DNA of 64,000 nt from Alphaproteobacteria bacterium HGW-Alphaproteobacteria-1 (GTDB lineage Bacteria > Pseudomonadota > Alphaproteobacteria > Rhodobacterales > Rhodobacteraceae), in assembly GCA_002842985.1 (NCBI GenBank), contig PHEQ01000006.1, positions 120,581-184,580 of the forward strand, given 5' to 3'. The number at the start of each line of letters is the position of its first letter. Position 1 is the first letter of the stretch. Made by a program: the position numbers and the translations under genes. The notes below the pieces were generated by a model. The model was not told the origin of the DNA. It worked only from the letters and a program-made list of their open reading frames with translations, and did not search any database. This document shows positions 1 through 12,848 of this stretch, piece by piece.

Positions 1-1
1 C

Positions 2-235
2 ACGGATTTCTACACCACCACCGCAGGGCTGCGTATTCCCACCCTCGGCATCGCCGGGGCCGAGGACGGCTCCACCCCGCCTGACCTCGTGCGCGAAACC
101 ACGGATCTCATCCCCGGCTCTCGATTCCGCCTGCTGCGCGGCACCGGCCATGTGCCGCCCATCGACGCGGCCCCTGCCTATGCCGCCTGCCTCGGGGAAT
201 TTATCGCCGCCACCGGACATATCCGTCAGCCGTGA
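2..235 (+). CDS. alpha/beta hydrolase, C-terminal part only
   Basis: The window opens inside this reading frame, so only the last 77 residues are visible. They show the second half of an alpha/beta-hydrolase fold: a strand followed by GAEDGSTPP, which fits the acid loop that carries the catalytic Asp, and later GTGHVPP, which fits the catalytic His near the C-terminus. The nucleophile Ser is outside the window. The arrangement resembles 3-oxoadipate enol-lactonase-like and other small esterases, but the substrate cannot be told from this fragment. It is followed 63 bases later by an alcohol dehydrogenase on the same strand and may share its transcript. Family confident, function unknown. Confidence 0.7.
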   Translation, partial: TDFYTTTAGLRIPTLGIAGAEDGSTPPDLVRETTDLIPGSRFRLLRGTGHVPPIDAAPAYAACLGEFIAATGHIRQP

Positions 236-298
236 CGCAAACGGGCTTGCGGACGCGGGCGAATCCCGTTCTGCTGTGAAAAAATCACGGAGAAATTC

Positions 299-1384
299 AT
301 GAGACCCATAAAGGCCGCGGTCTGCCACAGCTTCGGCGCACCGCTCACCATTGAAGAGGTGTCCCTGCGCGCGCCAGAGGCGGGCGAGGTCGAGGTCACG
401 CTCGACGCGGTGGCGATCTGCCATTCGGACATCACCTATGCCGAGGGCGGCTGGGGCGGCTCGCTCCCGGCGGTCTATGGCCACGAGGCGGCGGGGCGCG
501 TGCGCGAGATCGGCCCCGGCGTAACCGGGCTGGCCATCGGCGATCCGGTCGTGGTCACGCTCATTCGCGCCTGCGGGCACTGCGCGCCCTGCGCGGGCGG
601 GCGCCCCACGGGCTGTGAAACCGCCTATGACGGCGATCGCGGCCCGCTCTCCATGCCGGACGGCGGCAAGCTGCATCAGGCCATGGCCTGCGGGGCCTTC
701 GCCGAGGCCGTCACCGTGCATCACAGCCAGGTGGTGAAACTCCCCGAAGGGATCGACATGGCCGCCGCCTCGCTGCTGGCCTGCGGCGTGATCACCGGCG
801 TGGGCGCGGTGGTCAACGCGGCCCACCTGCGCGCGGGTCAGGATGTGGTGGTGATCGGCGCGGGCGGTGTCGGGCTCAACGCCATTCAGGGCGCGCGCAT
901 CGCAGGCGCACGCCGCATCGTGGCGGTGGACATGAGCGAGGAAAAGCTCGCCATCGCGCGCGAGTTCGGCGCGACCGACGGCGTGCTCGCCACCGGGGAC
1001 ATGCCCTGGCGTGCGGCCAAAGCCGCCATGGGGCGCGGCGCGGACGCGGTCTTTGTCACCGTGGGCGCGGCACGCGCCTATGACGAGGCGCCGCGCTATC
1101 TTGCCGGTGGCGGCAGGATGATCATGGTCGGCATGCCCCATACCGGGGCCGAAAGCCGCTACGAGGCCGGCAATTTCGCCGCCGCCGGTCAGGCGATGAT
1201 CGGCTCCAAGATGGGTGAGACGGTGATCCGGCGCGACATCCCCTGGATGGTCGATCTCTATGGACAGGGGCGGCTCAAGCTCGACGAGCTGATCTCGGGC
1301 CGCTGGTCGCTCGATCAGATCAACGAGGCCATCGCCGACACCAAATCCGGTGCCGCACGGCGCAACGTCATCGTGTTCGGCTGA
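299..1384 (+). CDS. zinc-dependent alcohol dehydrogenase (MDR family)
   Basis: A 361-residue medium-chain dehydrogenase. Catalytic zinc ligands are Cys41 (AICHSD), His62 and Glu63 (GHEAAGR) and Cys161; the structural zinc lobe is Cys92, Cys95, Cys98 and Cys106. The nucleotide-binding glycine motif GAGGVGLN lies at about residues 187-194, followed by a strand ending in an Asp (VAVDMS), which suggests NAD rather than NADP. Length is normal for the family. The start is preceded by a GGAG-type ribosome site. It sits between a hydrolase and an enolase-superfamily enzyme, so it may oxidise a hydroxy intermediate of the same unknown pathway. The real alcohol substrate cannot be read from sequence. 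Confidence 0.9.
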   Translation: MRPIKAAVCHSFGAPLTIEEVSLRAPEAGEVEVTLDAVAICHSDITYAEGGWGGSLPAVYGHEAAGRVREIGPGVTGLAIGDPVVVTLIRACGHCAPCAGGRPTGCETAYDGDRGPLSMPDGGKLHQAMACGAFAEAVTVHHSQVVKLPEGIDMAAASLLACGVITGVGAVVNAAHLRAGQDVVVIGAGGVGLNAIQGARIAGARRIVAVDMSEEKLAIAREFGATDGVLATGDMPWRAAKAAMGRGADAVFVTVGAARAYDEAPRYLAGGGRMIMVGMPHTGAESRYEAGNFAAAGQAMIGSKMGETVIRRDIPWMVDLYGQGRLKLDELISGRWSLDQINEAIADTKSGAARRNVIVFG

Positions 1385-1390
1385 ACCGGG

Positions 1391-1474
1391 CTTCTTCTGG
1401 CCCGAAATATCCCGGGGGTCGTCATTGTCGCGCCATTGGTCCGAGCGACAATGACGACGGGGCAGCGCCCCCGT
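1391..1474. repeat. intergenic palindromic repeat, full-length copy
   Basis: This fills the gap between the dehydrogenase and the enolase-superfamily gene. It has three parts: a left arm TTCTTCTGGCCC followed by AAATATCCCGGGG; a perfect 13-bp inverted repeat (1418-1430 GTCGTCATTGTCG with 1446-1458) around a 15-base loop; and a right arm that is itself a GC hairpin around GGGGCAGCGCCCC. The middle part recurs in diverged form at 10911-10966, and the two outer arms recur joined together at 44107-44151. It looks like a dispersed REP-like element rather than a terminator, since no T tract follows. Confidence 0.7.
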
Positions 1475-1513
1475 CCCTCCTTGTCGCAGGCGCACCGCGC
1501 AAAGGTAAGAGCC

Positions 1514-2746
1514 ATGAAACTCGCCGATCTCGACATCATCGTGACCGCGCCCCCCGCACCCGGCTGGGGCGGGCGTTACTGGATCCTGGTCAAGCTGACC
1601 ACCGATGACGGAATTACCGGCTGGGGGGAATGCTATGCCTCCTCGGTCGGACCCGAGGCCATGCACGGCGTGATCGAGGACGTATTCGCCCGGCACATGG
1701 CCGGAGAAAACCCTGAAAACATTGAACTGATGTTCCGCCGCGCCTATTCCTCGGGCTTCACGCAGCGGCCCGACCTGACGGTGATGGGGGCCTTCTCGGG
1801 GCTGGAAATCGCCTGCTGGGACATTCTGGGCAAGGCGCGCGGGCGGCCCGTCTGGGCGCTTCTGGGGGGGCGGATGAACGAGCGCATCCGCGCCTATACA
1901 TATCTTTACCCGCTGCCGCATCATGACCTGGCCGCCTTCTGGACCTCCCCCGAGATGGCCGCTGAATCCGCCCTCGACTGCGTCAATCGCGGATACACCG
2001 CGATAAAATTCGACCCCGCCGGACCCTACACGATGCGCGGCGGGCATATGCCCGCAATGTCCGACATCTCGCTTTCCGTGGCCTTCTGCCGTGCCATCCG
2101 CGAGGCCGTGGGCGACCGCGCCGATCTTCTCTTCGGCACCCACGGACAGTTCACCCCCGCCGGGGCCATCCGCCTTGGGCAGGCGCTCGAGCCCTATTCC
2201 CCGCTTTGGTATGAGGAGCCTGTTCCGCCTGACAACATCGCGGACATGGCCCGCGTCGCGCGCGCCGTGCGCATCCCCGTGGCCACCGGCGAGCGGCTCA
2301 CCACCAAGGCCGAGTTTGCGGCCGTGCTGCGCGCAGGCGCGGCCGAAATCCTGCAACCGGCCTTGGGGCGCGCGGGCGGCATCTGGGAGGCAAAGAAGAT
2401 CGCCGCCATCGCCGAGGCGCATGGCGCGCAATTGGCCCCGCACCTCTATGCGGGCCCCGTGGAATGGGCCGCAAATGTGGCGCTTGCCGCCTCGATCCCC
2501 AATATCCTGATGGCCGAGACCATCGAGACACCCTATCACACCGCGCTCATCCGGGGCGGCATCACCGTCGAGGGCGGTTTCATCACCCCGCCCGAGGCCC
2601 CGGGCCTTGGCATCGAGGTGGACGAGGCGCTTGCACGGGCGCATCCCTACACGGGCGACGGTCTGCACCTTCAGATGCAGGAGGCCCCGTGCGATTACGT
2701 TCACGGCAACAGCTTTGCCGGGGGGGCGCCGCTGCTCGGGAAATAG
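1514..2746 (+). CDS. mandelate racemase/muconate lactonizing enzyme family protein, probable acid-sugar dehydratase
   Basis: A 410-residue enolase-superfamily protein; the reading frame is open further upstream, but ATG 1514 begins at the family's first strand (KLADLDII) and the extra 5' part is repeat DNA. The N-terminal capping domain is followed by a barrel domain with Glu234 (WYEEP), Glu260 (ATGERL) and a late catalytic-type His in LAPHLYAG. The usual first metal ligand, Asp in a D-x-H or D-x-N motif, appears replaced: the sequence reads GTHGQ with Gly208. Galactonate, mannonate or galactarate dehydratases are the nearest well-known relatives by pattern. Substrate is unknown. It ends just before a hairpin facing the mutase gene. 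Confidence 0.8.
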   Translation: MKLADLDIIVTAPPAPGWGGRYWILVKLTTDDGITGWGECYASSVGPEAMHGVIEDVFARHMAGENPENIELMFRRAYSSGFTQRPDLTVMGAFSGLEIACWDILGKARGRPVWALLGGRMNERIRAYTYLYPLPHHDLAAFWTSPEMAAESALDCVNRGYTAIKFDPAGPYTMRGGHMPAMSDISLSVAFCRAIREAVGDRADLLFGTHGQFTPAGAIRLGQALEPYSPLWYEEPVPPDNIADMARVARAVRIPVATGERLTTKAEFAAVLRAGAAEILQPALGRAGGIWEAKKIAAIAEAHGAQLAPHLYAGPVEWAANVALAASIPNILMAETIETPYHTALIRGGITVEGGFITPPEAPGLGIEVDEALARAHPYTGDGLHLQMQEAPCDYVHGNSFAGGAPLLGK

Positions 2747-2747
2747 C

Positions 2748-2771
2748 GGCGGCGGGGCCTTCCCCGCCGCC
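2748..2771. terminator. GC hairpin between convergent genes
   Basis: Perfect 10-bp stem (2748-2757 with 2762-2771) with a four-base loop, two bases after the enolase-superfamily stop codon and a few bases before the mutase stop on the other strand. No T run follows on either strand, so it may stabilise or end both transcripts weakly. Confidence 0.5.
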
Positions 2772-2777
2772 TGCCGC

Positions 2778-4878
<2,101 letters not shown>

Positions 4879-4907
<29 letters not shown>

Positions 4908-5811
4908 GGTCTTGTCCTCTTTTCATCTGGGCGGTCGGCGGATGTGTCCCCGCCTGATCCGGCCCGGTTTCCTCGGCCAGTCGTGCCAATCCATCCGCTC
5001 CGGCGGCAAGCCAGAACAGATCGTCGGCATATGAGTCCCGCAATGCGGCGCGCTGTGCTGTGTCAAAAGGCTGCCAGCGCCCTTCGCCCTCGGGCAAGAG
5101 ACCCGCATCGCCGCCCCGCAGCGCCACCGCGCGGCGCAGCGCCGCAAGATCGGGCGCGCGCCCCAGCCAGATCCGCGCCCCGCGACGCGGCACCTTGGCC
5201 CCGGTCATGGTGGCCAACCGCGTCTCGGGACGGCTGGCGGAATGCTCATGCGTCAGAATCACCAGATCAACGCCGGGCAGCGCGCAGGCGATATCCGTGA
5301 TCACCGCGCGCCAGGGACGCCCGCCCGTCACCATCCGGTCGAGATCACCGGGCAGAGGCAACCGATGCCCGCGCGCGACACCGTATGCCAGCACCGAGGA
5401 CCACCACGCATCCGGCTCGCGGATCGAGAGCACCGCGCGCGTGATCCGCCCGTCGAAGGCATGGGCGAAGCGCGCCACCCGTTCGCCCACATCCGGATAG
5501 AGCCGCGCTGCGCGCAGGCAGCGCCGCGGCGCGCCGATCATGTTCTCGTCACTGACCACAAGGCGCGTGACGCCCGCCGCGCGCGCACGTTCGAGCCGCA
5601 GCGCGATGCGTCCGCGCGCGCGCGTCAGTTGCGCCATCGCGGGACGCGCGCCCGCCTGCGGGATCACGCCCGAAAGCACGCCGTCGCGCGTGACATCAGG
5701 CCCCCAGACGCCGATGTCCTGCGCCGCAAGCGCGGCGGCATTGGCCCGCGCATAGTGCTGAAAGCTCGTGGTGGCGGTCCGGTGCGCCCCCAGATGCAGG
5801 ATGATCTCCAT
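4879..5811 (-). CDS. sulfotransferase-like P-loop protein
   Basis: 310 residues. The N-terminus reads [13 protein letters not shown], which matches the 5'-phosphosulfate-binding loop of sulfotransferase-like proteins (usual form hxGxxKTGTTS) except that the Lys is Arg and the Gly is Ala. Further on, [10 protein letters not shown] and an [15 protein letters not shown] segment resemble the second, 3'-phosphate-binding block. ATG 5811 was chosen because the open frame upstream of it lacks any family similarity. Its last codons overlap the start of the mutase. A role in sulfating a polysaccharide or lipid is possible; whether the K-to-R change leaves it active is uncertain. Confidence 0.75.
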
Positions 5812-5980
5812 GGCCGCGCGTACCCCTTGCCCTGCCGCGCCCCGGTGGCGCATGGCCTCACACGCCAGCCTGCCGCAAACCTGTGAGCGCGGGATTAACC
5901 GCAAGGAATTTTGTCGACCCGCCCATTCAGGCTTCGCTTTCGCGCCCGCCCCGCCTATATCTGAGCCAGCAGGAGAACCC

Positions 5981-6430
5981 ATGAAACACGTCTTCGCCTT
6001 TGTTTTGCTTGCCTTTACCGCCTCTGTCGCCTCTGCGGGAGAGACTGGCGAGAGCACCGCCGGGCCGCTCATCTTCCCGGCGGAAGATGTCAATTTGAAC
6101 GATTTTCTCTGGCTCAAGCGCCCGCTTGTCGTCTTTGCCGACACGCCCGCCGATCCGCGTTTCATCGAGCAGATGGCATATTTGACCGAGCGCTTTGCCG
6201 TGCTTGACGAGCGTGACGTGGTGGTGATCACCGATACCGATCCCGGGGCACGCACCAAGATCCGCCAGACGCTGCGTCCGCGCGGCTTTGGCCTTGTGCT
6301 GATCGGCAAGGACGGGGTGATCCACCTGCGCAAGCCCGCCCCATGGCAGGTGCGCGAGATCACCCGCACCATCGACAAACTGCCGGTGCGCCAGCAGGAA
6401 TTGAGAGAAGGACGACCAGGGCGCAGCTGA
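5981..6430 (+). CDS. DUF4174 domain-containing secreted protein
   Basis: 149 residues with a clear signal peptide (residues 1 to about 19, ending ASA). The rest contains LKRPLVVFADTPADP, and later GFGLVLIGKDGVIHLRK, the pattern of DUF4174, a small thioredoxin-like-fold family without catalytic cysteines; no Cys is present in the mature part. The start has an excellent AGGAGA ribosome site seven bases upstream. It stands alone on the plus strand, splitting the minus-strand propionate cluster. Function unknown; the protein should be periplasmic. Confidence 0.8.
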   Translation: MKHVFAFVLLAFTASVASAGETGESTAGPLIFPAEDVNLNDFLWLKRPLVVFADTPADPRFIEQMAYLTERFAVLDERDVVVITDTDPGARTKIRQTLRPRGFGLVLIGKDGVIHLRKPAPWQVREITRTIDKLPVRQQELREGRPGRS

Positions 6431-6441
6431 TCCGGCATCGC

Positions 6442-6957
6442 TCAGCCCTCTCCCTGAACCAGCATGAGCCAACCCGCATCGGGCACCATCAGCATGAGCG
6501 ACCCCGTGCCTGCGTCCCAGCCCATGATCGTGCCGGGGCGATCAAGCGCCGTGCGGAAACGCCCCTCGACGTCCGCATCCATGCAGGCACGCGCCTCGAG
6601 CGCCGCGCGCCGCATGGCCATGCCTGTGGCGCGGTCGTGATTGGTGATCGCCAGCAGTGCGGCATCGCCCCCCTGCCCCGCAAGCGCCAGCGCCGCCACG
6701 CCCCGCGCCTCGAGCGCGCGGCGCATCGCGGGCGCGCTGTCAGTGAGCGGCAGCGCCGCCTTCACGGCCCGCGTCACAACGGCATAGACCCCCACGGCAC
6801 AGTCCCGCCGCGCCGCGAAGGACAGGGTCTGCCCCAGCGACACCCAGCCCGCCAGCCGCGCGCGCTGCGCCGCCTCGCTGTCCCGCGCACAGGCCACAAG
6901 CGCCGCCACACACAGCACCGCGCCCATCGGGCGGATATAGCGGCGCAGGGCGGTCAT
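6442..6957 (-). CDS. hypothetical lipoprotein
   Basis: 171 residues starting with a short basic stretch and a hydrophobic segment ending in VAALVAC, a lipobox-like site with Cys23, so it is probably a lipoprotein. The remainder is Ala/Arg-rich with no recognised motif; two further cysteines (in RRDCAVG and EARACMDA) could form a disulfide. It begins only four bases after the pccA stop, which implies co-transcription. An internal Met at position 11 could also be the start and would leave the signal intact. Function unknown. Confidence 0.7.
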   Translation of the reverse strand: MTALRRYIRPMGAVLCVAALVACARDSEAAQRARLAGWVSLGQTLSFAARRDCAVGVYAVVTRAVKAALPLTDSAPAMRRALEARGVAALALAGQGGDAALLAITNHDRATGMAMRRAALEARACMDADVEGRFRTALDRPGTIMGWDAGTGSLMLMVPDAGWLMLVQGEG

Positions 6958-6961
6958 CCCC

Positions 6962-9007
<2,046 letters not shown>

Positions 9008-9117
9008 TGCGGCGGTTCCTCTGCTTGGTTTCGGGCGCACCGGACCAGGGGCCGGAGCGAGACTGAACTACGCGTCGCACAGGGGCAAACGCCCCGGAGA
9101 AACACGGATAGGGATGG

Positions 9118-9154
9118 AAAAACGGGCGGCCTGCAAAACACCGCAGGGCCGCCC
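9118..9154 (-). terminator. rho-independent terminator ending the pccB-side transcript
   Basis: Read on the minus strand, a GC-rich stem (9143-9154 with 9124-9134, one bulged base) is followed directly by five T residues (complement of 9118-9122). It lies downstream of the 118-residue hypothetical gene and upstream of pccA. The whole gap 9008-9333 holds no gene; it also contains an 8-bp inverted repeat GTAACGGC (9167-9174 with 9197-9204). Confidence 0.75.
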
Positions 9155-9333
9155 GAGAGGGGAAGGGTAACGGCAAGGGCCACTGGGGATTAAGCCGCCG
9201 TTACACGCGTCATGGTTGCACGACGACAGTCGCGCACCAAGCTCGATGTTGCGCAAAGCGCGTGGTCGGCGAAGCCTCGCGCATGGGTCCGTGCCGTGCG
9301 CGAAATCGCGCCGAAAAGATGCCGCACCGCGCA

Positions 9334-9690
9334 TCATCGCGTCTCGCCGTCGAACACATCCGGAAACGACGCCCGCGCCAGGTCGAGATCGAGCACAAGC
9401 AGCGCCTCGTAGCTCTCGGGATCGAACGGCTCTTCGGCGGGCTTGACCTCGCGTCCGAACAGCCAGCTCAGGCGCCCTGCGTCCAGATTGCCGCGCTCGA
9501 AGGGCTGATCACCGAAACACAGCCAGATGGCGCGCACGAACTCTGTGTCGGCACGGCGATCTATGGGCTTGCGATCCCGATAACGCTCGCGTGCGACCAG
9601 CGGCGTAATGCCTCTGGGATTGCCACGACGAATGGTGAATTGATAATCCGTTCCCGGCAAACGCCCGGGGAAACCGCGATGCTTCAGCAT
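9334..9690 (-). CDS. hypothetical protein between pccB and pccA
   Basis: 118 residues, highly charged, with no signal peptide and no membrane segment. The first half is basic (RRGNPRGITPLVARERYRD), the second acidic (EEPFDPESYEALLVLDLDLA). The balanced, protein-like composition, the purine-rich GGGGGGCG before the start and the position in a same-strand series argue that it is real. No domain is recognised. A terminator follows it, so it appears to be the last gene of the pccB transcript or of a smaller unit with the lipoprotein upstream. Confidence 0.6.
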   Translation of the reverse strand: MLKHRGFPGRLPGTDYQFTIRRGNPRGITPLVARERYRDRKPIDRRADTEFVRAIWLCFGDQPFERGNLDAGRLSWLFGREVKPAEEPFDPESYEALLVLDLDLARASFPDVFDGETR

Positions 9691-9777
9691 GATTCGCCCC
9701 CCGGATGGCAGGGGCGTTCAGCGGTGCAGTGCGGCGAAGCGGACGCTGCCGCCCGCTTCGCGCCAGCCTCGAAAGGC

Positions 9778-9915
9778 TTACTTGTATTTGCCGGTGTGAA
9801 CCGGTTCGGTCGTGATCGGCTCGACCACAACGAATTCTTCTTCGGCCGGCTGCGCGCAAGCGGCGACGACGGCGATGAAACCCAGGGCGAGGATGCTCTT
9901 GGCGGTCTTGGACAT
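9778..9915 (-). CDS. very small lipoprotein
   Basis: 45 residues starting MSKTAKSILALGFIAVVAAC, a full lipoprotein signal with the acceptor Cys at position 20, then a short acidic tail (AEEEFVVVEP) ending HTGKYK. The ATG at 9915 has a strong AGGAG ribosome site; the longer frame to 9963 lacks one. After processing only about 26 residues remain. Such tiny lipoproteins are easily missed by annotation. Function unknown. It lies between DUF6497-like and hypothetical genes of the pcc cluster; the 225 bases before it (9916-10140) hold no gene and could carry its promoter. Confidence 0.75.
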   Translation of the reverse strand: MSKTAKSILALGFIAVVAACAQPAEEEFVVVEPITTEPVHTGKYK

Positions 9916-10140
9916 GTAATACTCCTGTCTCTCGTTTCTTCGGTGAACGGCAGGCGCCGGCACATGGCCTTAGCCCGCCTTGATGGCGAGGTAAAGGTCG
10001 CGATCTTGCAACCTGAATGCACGCTAGCGGAAATCGAGCGATTTGAACATATTGAAAGCACGATCGCGCGCAATTGTGTCCGCAAAGCCGCACTCTCCGG
10101 CTTCCCCCGAGTCAGCGTCACCATTGCTTGCGCGCGCATG

Positions 10141-10536
10141 TCAGAACATCTCCCATATGCAGGCCCCGCCCTCGGGTCGAAAGGCCTCGAAAACTTGCGT
10201 TACCTCAGGATCATAGACCCCGAATACCGACTCGCGGTCAGCCAGCGAGATCACCACCTGCCCCGGCTGCGGCCCGATATTGGAAATCCGCGGCAGGGCA
10301 TGGCTCTCGCAAAGCCATGTCAGATCGTCGCCAAGTGCCGCCAGTTGCTCGGCCCCCCCGTCAAACGCCCCGGCCACATAGCGGAACCGATAGATCAGCC
10401 CGCCGCCTTCCGGGCGGTCGGTCAGCACCTCGTGAAACCGCGCCTCGAGACCCGAGGGCAGCCGCAGCGCCTCCTCCTGCGCTGCGGCTGCAAGGCCAAG
10501 CACGAGAGCAGGCACGATCACGGCCCGCCTCATCAT
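10141..10536 (-). CDS. DUF6497-like secreted protein
   Basis: 131 residues with an N-terminal signal peptide (MMRRAVIVPALVLGLAAAA) and a mature domain starting with RLPSGLEARFHEV, containing RFRYVAGAFDGG and ending CIWEMF. From memory this matches the Rhodobacterales family DUF6497; no function is known. Two cysteines (one in LCESHALP, one near the end) could form a disulfide in the periplasm. Its start codon overlaps the stop of the upstream gene by four bases (ATGA), the usual sign of coupled translation. Confidence 0.75.
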   Translation of the reverse strand: MMRRAVIVPALVLGLAAAAQEEALRLPSGLEARFHEVLTDRPEGGGLIYRFRYVAGAFDGGAEQLAALGDDLTWLCESHALPRISNIGPQPGQVVISLADRESVFGVYDPEVTQVFEAFRPEGGACIWEMF

Positions 10537-10865
10537 GCCCGGCCTGTCCATCGCGCCCGATGACGCGGATCGTCCAGAAGCCACGCGACACGCGCCTGCG
10601 CGCCCGGCGGCACAGGGCCCGCCACCGCCCCCCCCGCCACCACATGCAGCCCTGCGGCCACACGCCGCACCCGCACTGCGGGCGCGAATCCCCGCAAGCG
10701 TCGCAGCATCCGCCACAGATCCTGCCGCACGAGATGCGCCAGCCTGCGTCGCCCGACCGCGTCCGGCAGGACCGTCTCGGCCACGAGATCAAAGCGCACA
10801 GGCAAGCGCCGCGCCAGCGTGAGCGCGCCCTCCGCCTCGATCACATGCCACCTGCCGCGCCCCAT
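10533..10865 (-). CDS. hypothetical basic protein after pccB
   Basis: 110 residues, strongly basic and Arg-rich (ARRLPVRFDLVAE, VRQDLWRMLRRLRGF), with a Gly/Ala/Val-rich stretch in the second half and WLLDDPRHRARW near the end. No signal peptide or known motif. It is accepted because its stop overlaps the next gene's start by ATGA and because its frame is conserved-looking rather than a mirror of a longer gene. It could be a small cytoplasmic protein of the pcc cluster; function unknown. Confidence 0.65.
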   Translation of the reverse strand: MGRGRWHVIEAEGALTLARRLPVRFDLVAETVLPDAVGRRRLAHLVRQDLWRMLRRLRGFAPAVRVRRVAAGLHVVAGGAVAGPVPPGAQARVAWLLDDPRHRARWTGRA

Positions 10866-10910
10866 GCCCTTGCTGCCTCCGGGTTGATCGTCCGTGAAAG
10901 TCTCCGGCGA

Positions 10911-10966
10911 GTTGCCACCGTCGCGCCAACGGTTGAAGCGACAATGGTGACGGGCTGGCCCCCGAT
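10911..10966. repeat. intergenic repeat, diverged copy of the middle segment
   Basis: Lies between pccB and the 110-residue gene. It reads TCGCGCCAACGGTTGAAGCG then ACAATGGTGACGGG, closely matching TCGCGCCATTGGTCCGAGCG then ACAATGACGACGGG in the element at 1391-1474, including the imperfect stem around GTCGC/GCGAC. The left arm (TTCTTCTGG) is absent here. Confidence 0.55.
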
Positions 10967-10979
10967 CCCCCCCGCCCGC

Positions 10980-12512
10980 TCAGAGCGGGATATTATCGTG
11001 CTTTTTCCACGGGTTGCTAAGTTTCTTGTTGCGCAAGCTGGCAAATGCCCGGCTCACCCGCATCCGCGTCGAGCGCGGCTGAATCACCTCGTCTATAAAG
11101 CCGCGCTCGGCGGCGACAAAGGGATTCGCAAATCTGTCCTCGTAGCTTGCAGTATGCGCCGCGATCCGGTCCGCATCGCCCAGATCGGCGCGATAGATGA
11201 TCTCGGTCGCCCCCCTTGCCCCCATCACCGCGATTTCCGCCGTGGGCCAAGCATAGTTGAAATCGCCGCGCAGATGCTTGGACGCCATCACGTCATAGGC
11301 CCCGCCATACGCCTTGCGGGTGATGACCGTGACCTTGGGCACCGTCGCCTCGCCATAGGCAAAGAGAAGTTTCGCACCATGCTTGATGACGCCACCAAAT
11401 TCCTGCCCCGTGCCCGGCAGGAAACCGGGCACATCGACAAAGGTCAGGATCGGAATTTCGAAACAGTCACAGAAGCGGACAAAACGCGCGGCCTTGCGGC
11501 TGCTGTCGATGTCGAGACAGCCCGCCAGCACCATCGGCTGATTGGCCACGACACCCACGGTCTGCCCCTCGAGCCGGATGAAGCCGGTGATGATGTTCTT
11601 CGCGAAATCTTCCTGAATCTCGTAGAAATCGCCCTCATCGGCGACCTTCAGGATCAGTTCCTTCATGTCGTAGGGCGTGTTGGCATTGTCGGGGATGAGG
11701 GTATCAAGGCTTGGCTCGACACGCCCCGGCTGGTCGAAGAAGGGACGCACGGGCGGCTTCTCGCGGTTGCTCAGCGGCAGGAAATCCACCAGTCGCCGCA
11801 CCTCGGCAAGCGCCTCGACATCGTTCTCGAAGGCCCCGTCGGCCACGCTCGATTTGCGGGTGTGGGTAGAGGCACCGCCCAGTTCCTCGGCACTGACCAC
11901 CTCGTTGGTCACGGTCTTGACCACATCGGGACCGGTCACGAACATGTAGGATGTGTCGCGCACCATGAAGATGAAATCGGTCATCGCCGGCGAATAGACC
12001 GCGCCGCCTGCGCAAGGCCCCATGACAAGGCTGATCTGCGGCACCACGCCGCTTGCCATGATATTGCGCTGGAACACCTCGGCATAGCCTGCAAGGCTTG
12101 CCACGCCCTCCTGGATACGCGCGCCGCCGGAATCGTTGATGCCGATCACGGGCGCGCCGTTCTGCATCGCCATGTCCATGATCTTGCAGATCTTCTCGGC
12201 GTGCGTTTCCGACAGGGAGCCGCCGAAGACGGTGAAATCCTGGCTGAACACATAGACCATGCGCCCGTTGATCGTGCCCCAGCCGGTCACGACCCCGTCG
12301 CCATAGGGGCGGCTTTTTTCCATGCCGAAATCGGTGCAGCGATGCGCCTTGAACATGTCGAACTCTTCGAAACTGCCCTCGTCGAGCAACAGCTCGATGC
12401 GCTCGCGCGCGGTCAGCTTGCCACGCTTGTGCTGCGCCTCGATGCGTCCCTGCCCGCCACCAAGCCGGGCTTCGGCACGGCGGCTTTCCAGCTCCTGAAG
12501 GATGTCTTTCAT
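10980..12512 (-). CDS. pccB: propionyl-CoA carboxylase, carboxyltransferase beta subunit
   Basis: 510 residues, the normal length of PccB. It carries the two crotonase-like lobes of acyl-CoA carboxyltransferases: the first with [20 protein letters not shown] and [11 protein letters not shown], the second with [19 protein letters not shown] and [10 protein letters not shown]. It transfers the carboxyl group from biotin on PccA to propionyl-CoA. The ATG at 12512 is preceded by AAGGGGAG; the frame upstream of it is not part of the family. TTTGC-type operator half-sites lie 65-127 bases upstream. It appears to head a transcript continuing into the small genes at 10865-9334. Confidence 0.96.
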   Translation of the reverse strand: MKDILQELESRRAEARLGGGQGRIEAQHKRGKLTARERIELLLDEGSFEEFDMFKAHRCTDFGMEKSRPYGDGVVTGWGTINGRMVYVFSQDFTVFGGSLSETHAEKICKIMDMAMQNGAPVIGINDSGGARIQEGVASLAGYAEVFQRNIMASGVVPQISLVMGPCAGGAVYSPAMTDFIFMVRDTSYMFVTGPDVVKTVTNEVVSAEELGGASTHTRKSSVADGAFENDVEALAEVRRLVDFLPLSNREKPPVRPFFDQPGRVEPSLDTLIPDNANTPYDMKELILKVADEGDFYEIQEDFAKNIITGFIRLEGQTVGVVANQPMVLAGCLDIDSSRKAARFVRFCDCFEIPILTFVDVPGFLPGTGQEFGGVIKHGAKLLFAYGEATVPKVTVITRKAYGGAYDVMASKHLRGDFNYAWPTAEIAVMGARGATEIIYRADLGDADRIAAHTASYEDRFANPFVAAERGFIDEVIQPRSTRMRVSRAFASLRNKKLSNPWKKHDNIPL

Positions 12513-12576
12513 GGCTCTCCCCTTGTCTCCGGCGCGCACTCTAGGACGCAGAGACGACTAAACCAAACAGAATTCG

Positions 12577-12639
12577 GCAAATTTGCAAATTAATGGAAAG
12601 CCATAACTGAATAGATGAATAATTGCAAATCACCGCAAG
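12577..12639 (-). promoter_or_regulatory. TTTGCAAA-type operator before pccB
   Basis: Read on the minus strand, TTTGCAAA is directly followed by TTTGC (complement of 12577-12589), and 33 bases further upstream CTTGC and TTTGC occur with a 10-bp step (12625-12639). TTTGCAAA is the core recognised by short-chain fatty acyl-CoA regulators (RamB, PccR) as known from Corynebacterium and Rhodobacter. The same motif is present before prpE in this window. The binding protein is inferred, not seen. Confidence 0.6.
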
Positions 12640-12771
12640 ACATAAACGAGTTGTCGGACCCATGAAACAAAGACCATCGGGGGGTGACCACTTTTCCCCA
12701 AGGTTTGCGTCCACCCAGAAACCGAACTTGTAGCAAGTGGCAACGGCCGAGATGTCAACTCAGGGAGAAGA

Positions 12772-12848
12772 TGGCGACCCCGGGAGGATTTGAACCCCCA
12801 ACCCCAGACTTAGAAGGTCCGTGCTCTATCCGGTTGAGCTACGGGGCC
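12772..12848 (-). tRNA. tRNA-Arg (anticodon TCT)
   Basis: A 77-base cloverleaf with encoded CCA end. The acceptor stem GGCCCCG pairs with CGGGGTC (one G-U pair). The D arm contains AGCTCAACCGGATAGAGC. The anticodon arm CGGAC-CTTCTAA-GTCTG gives the anticodon TCT, reading AGA arginine codons. The T arm contains GGTTCAAATCC. Just upstream, TTGCGA and TTATCA separated by 16 bases could be its promoter (about 12861-12890). The 319 bases between this gene and the phosphatase (12849-13167) hold nothing else that I can support. Confidence 0.97.

Noticed and set aside
9262..10563. 433-codon plus-strand frame opposite the small pcc-cluster genes
   Set aside because: Competes with four minus-strand genes that have signals, ribosome sites or coupled starts; the long frame has none of these.
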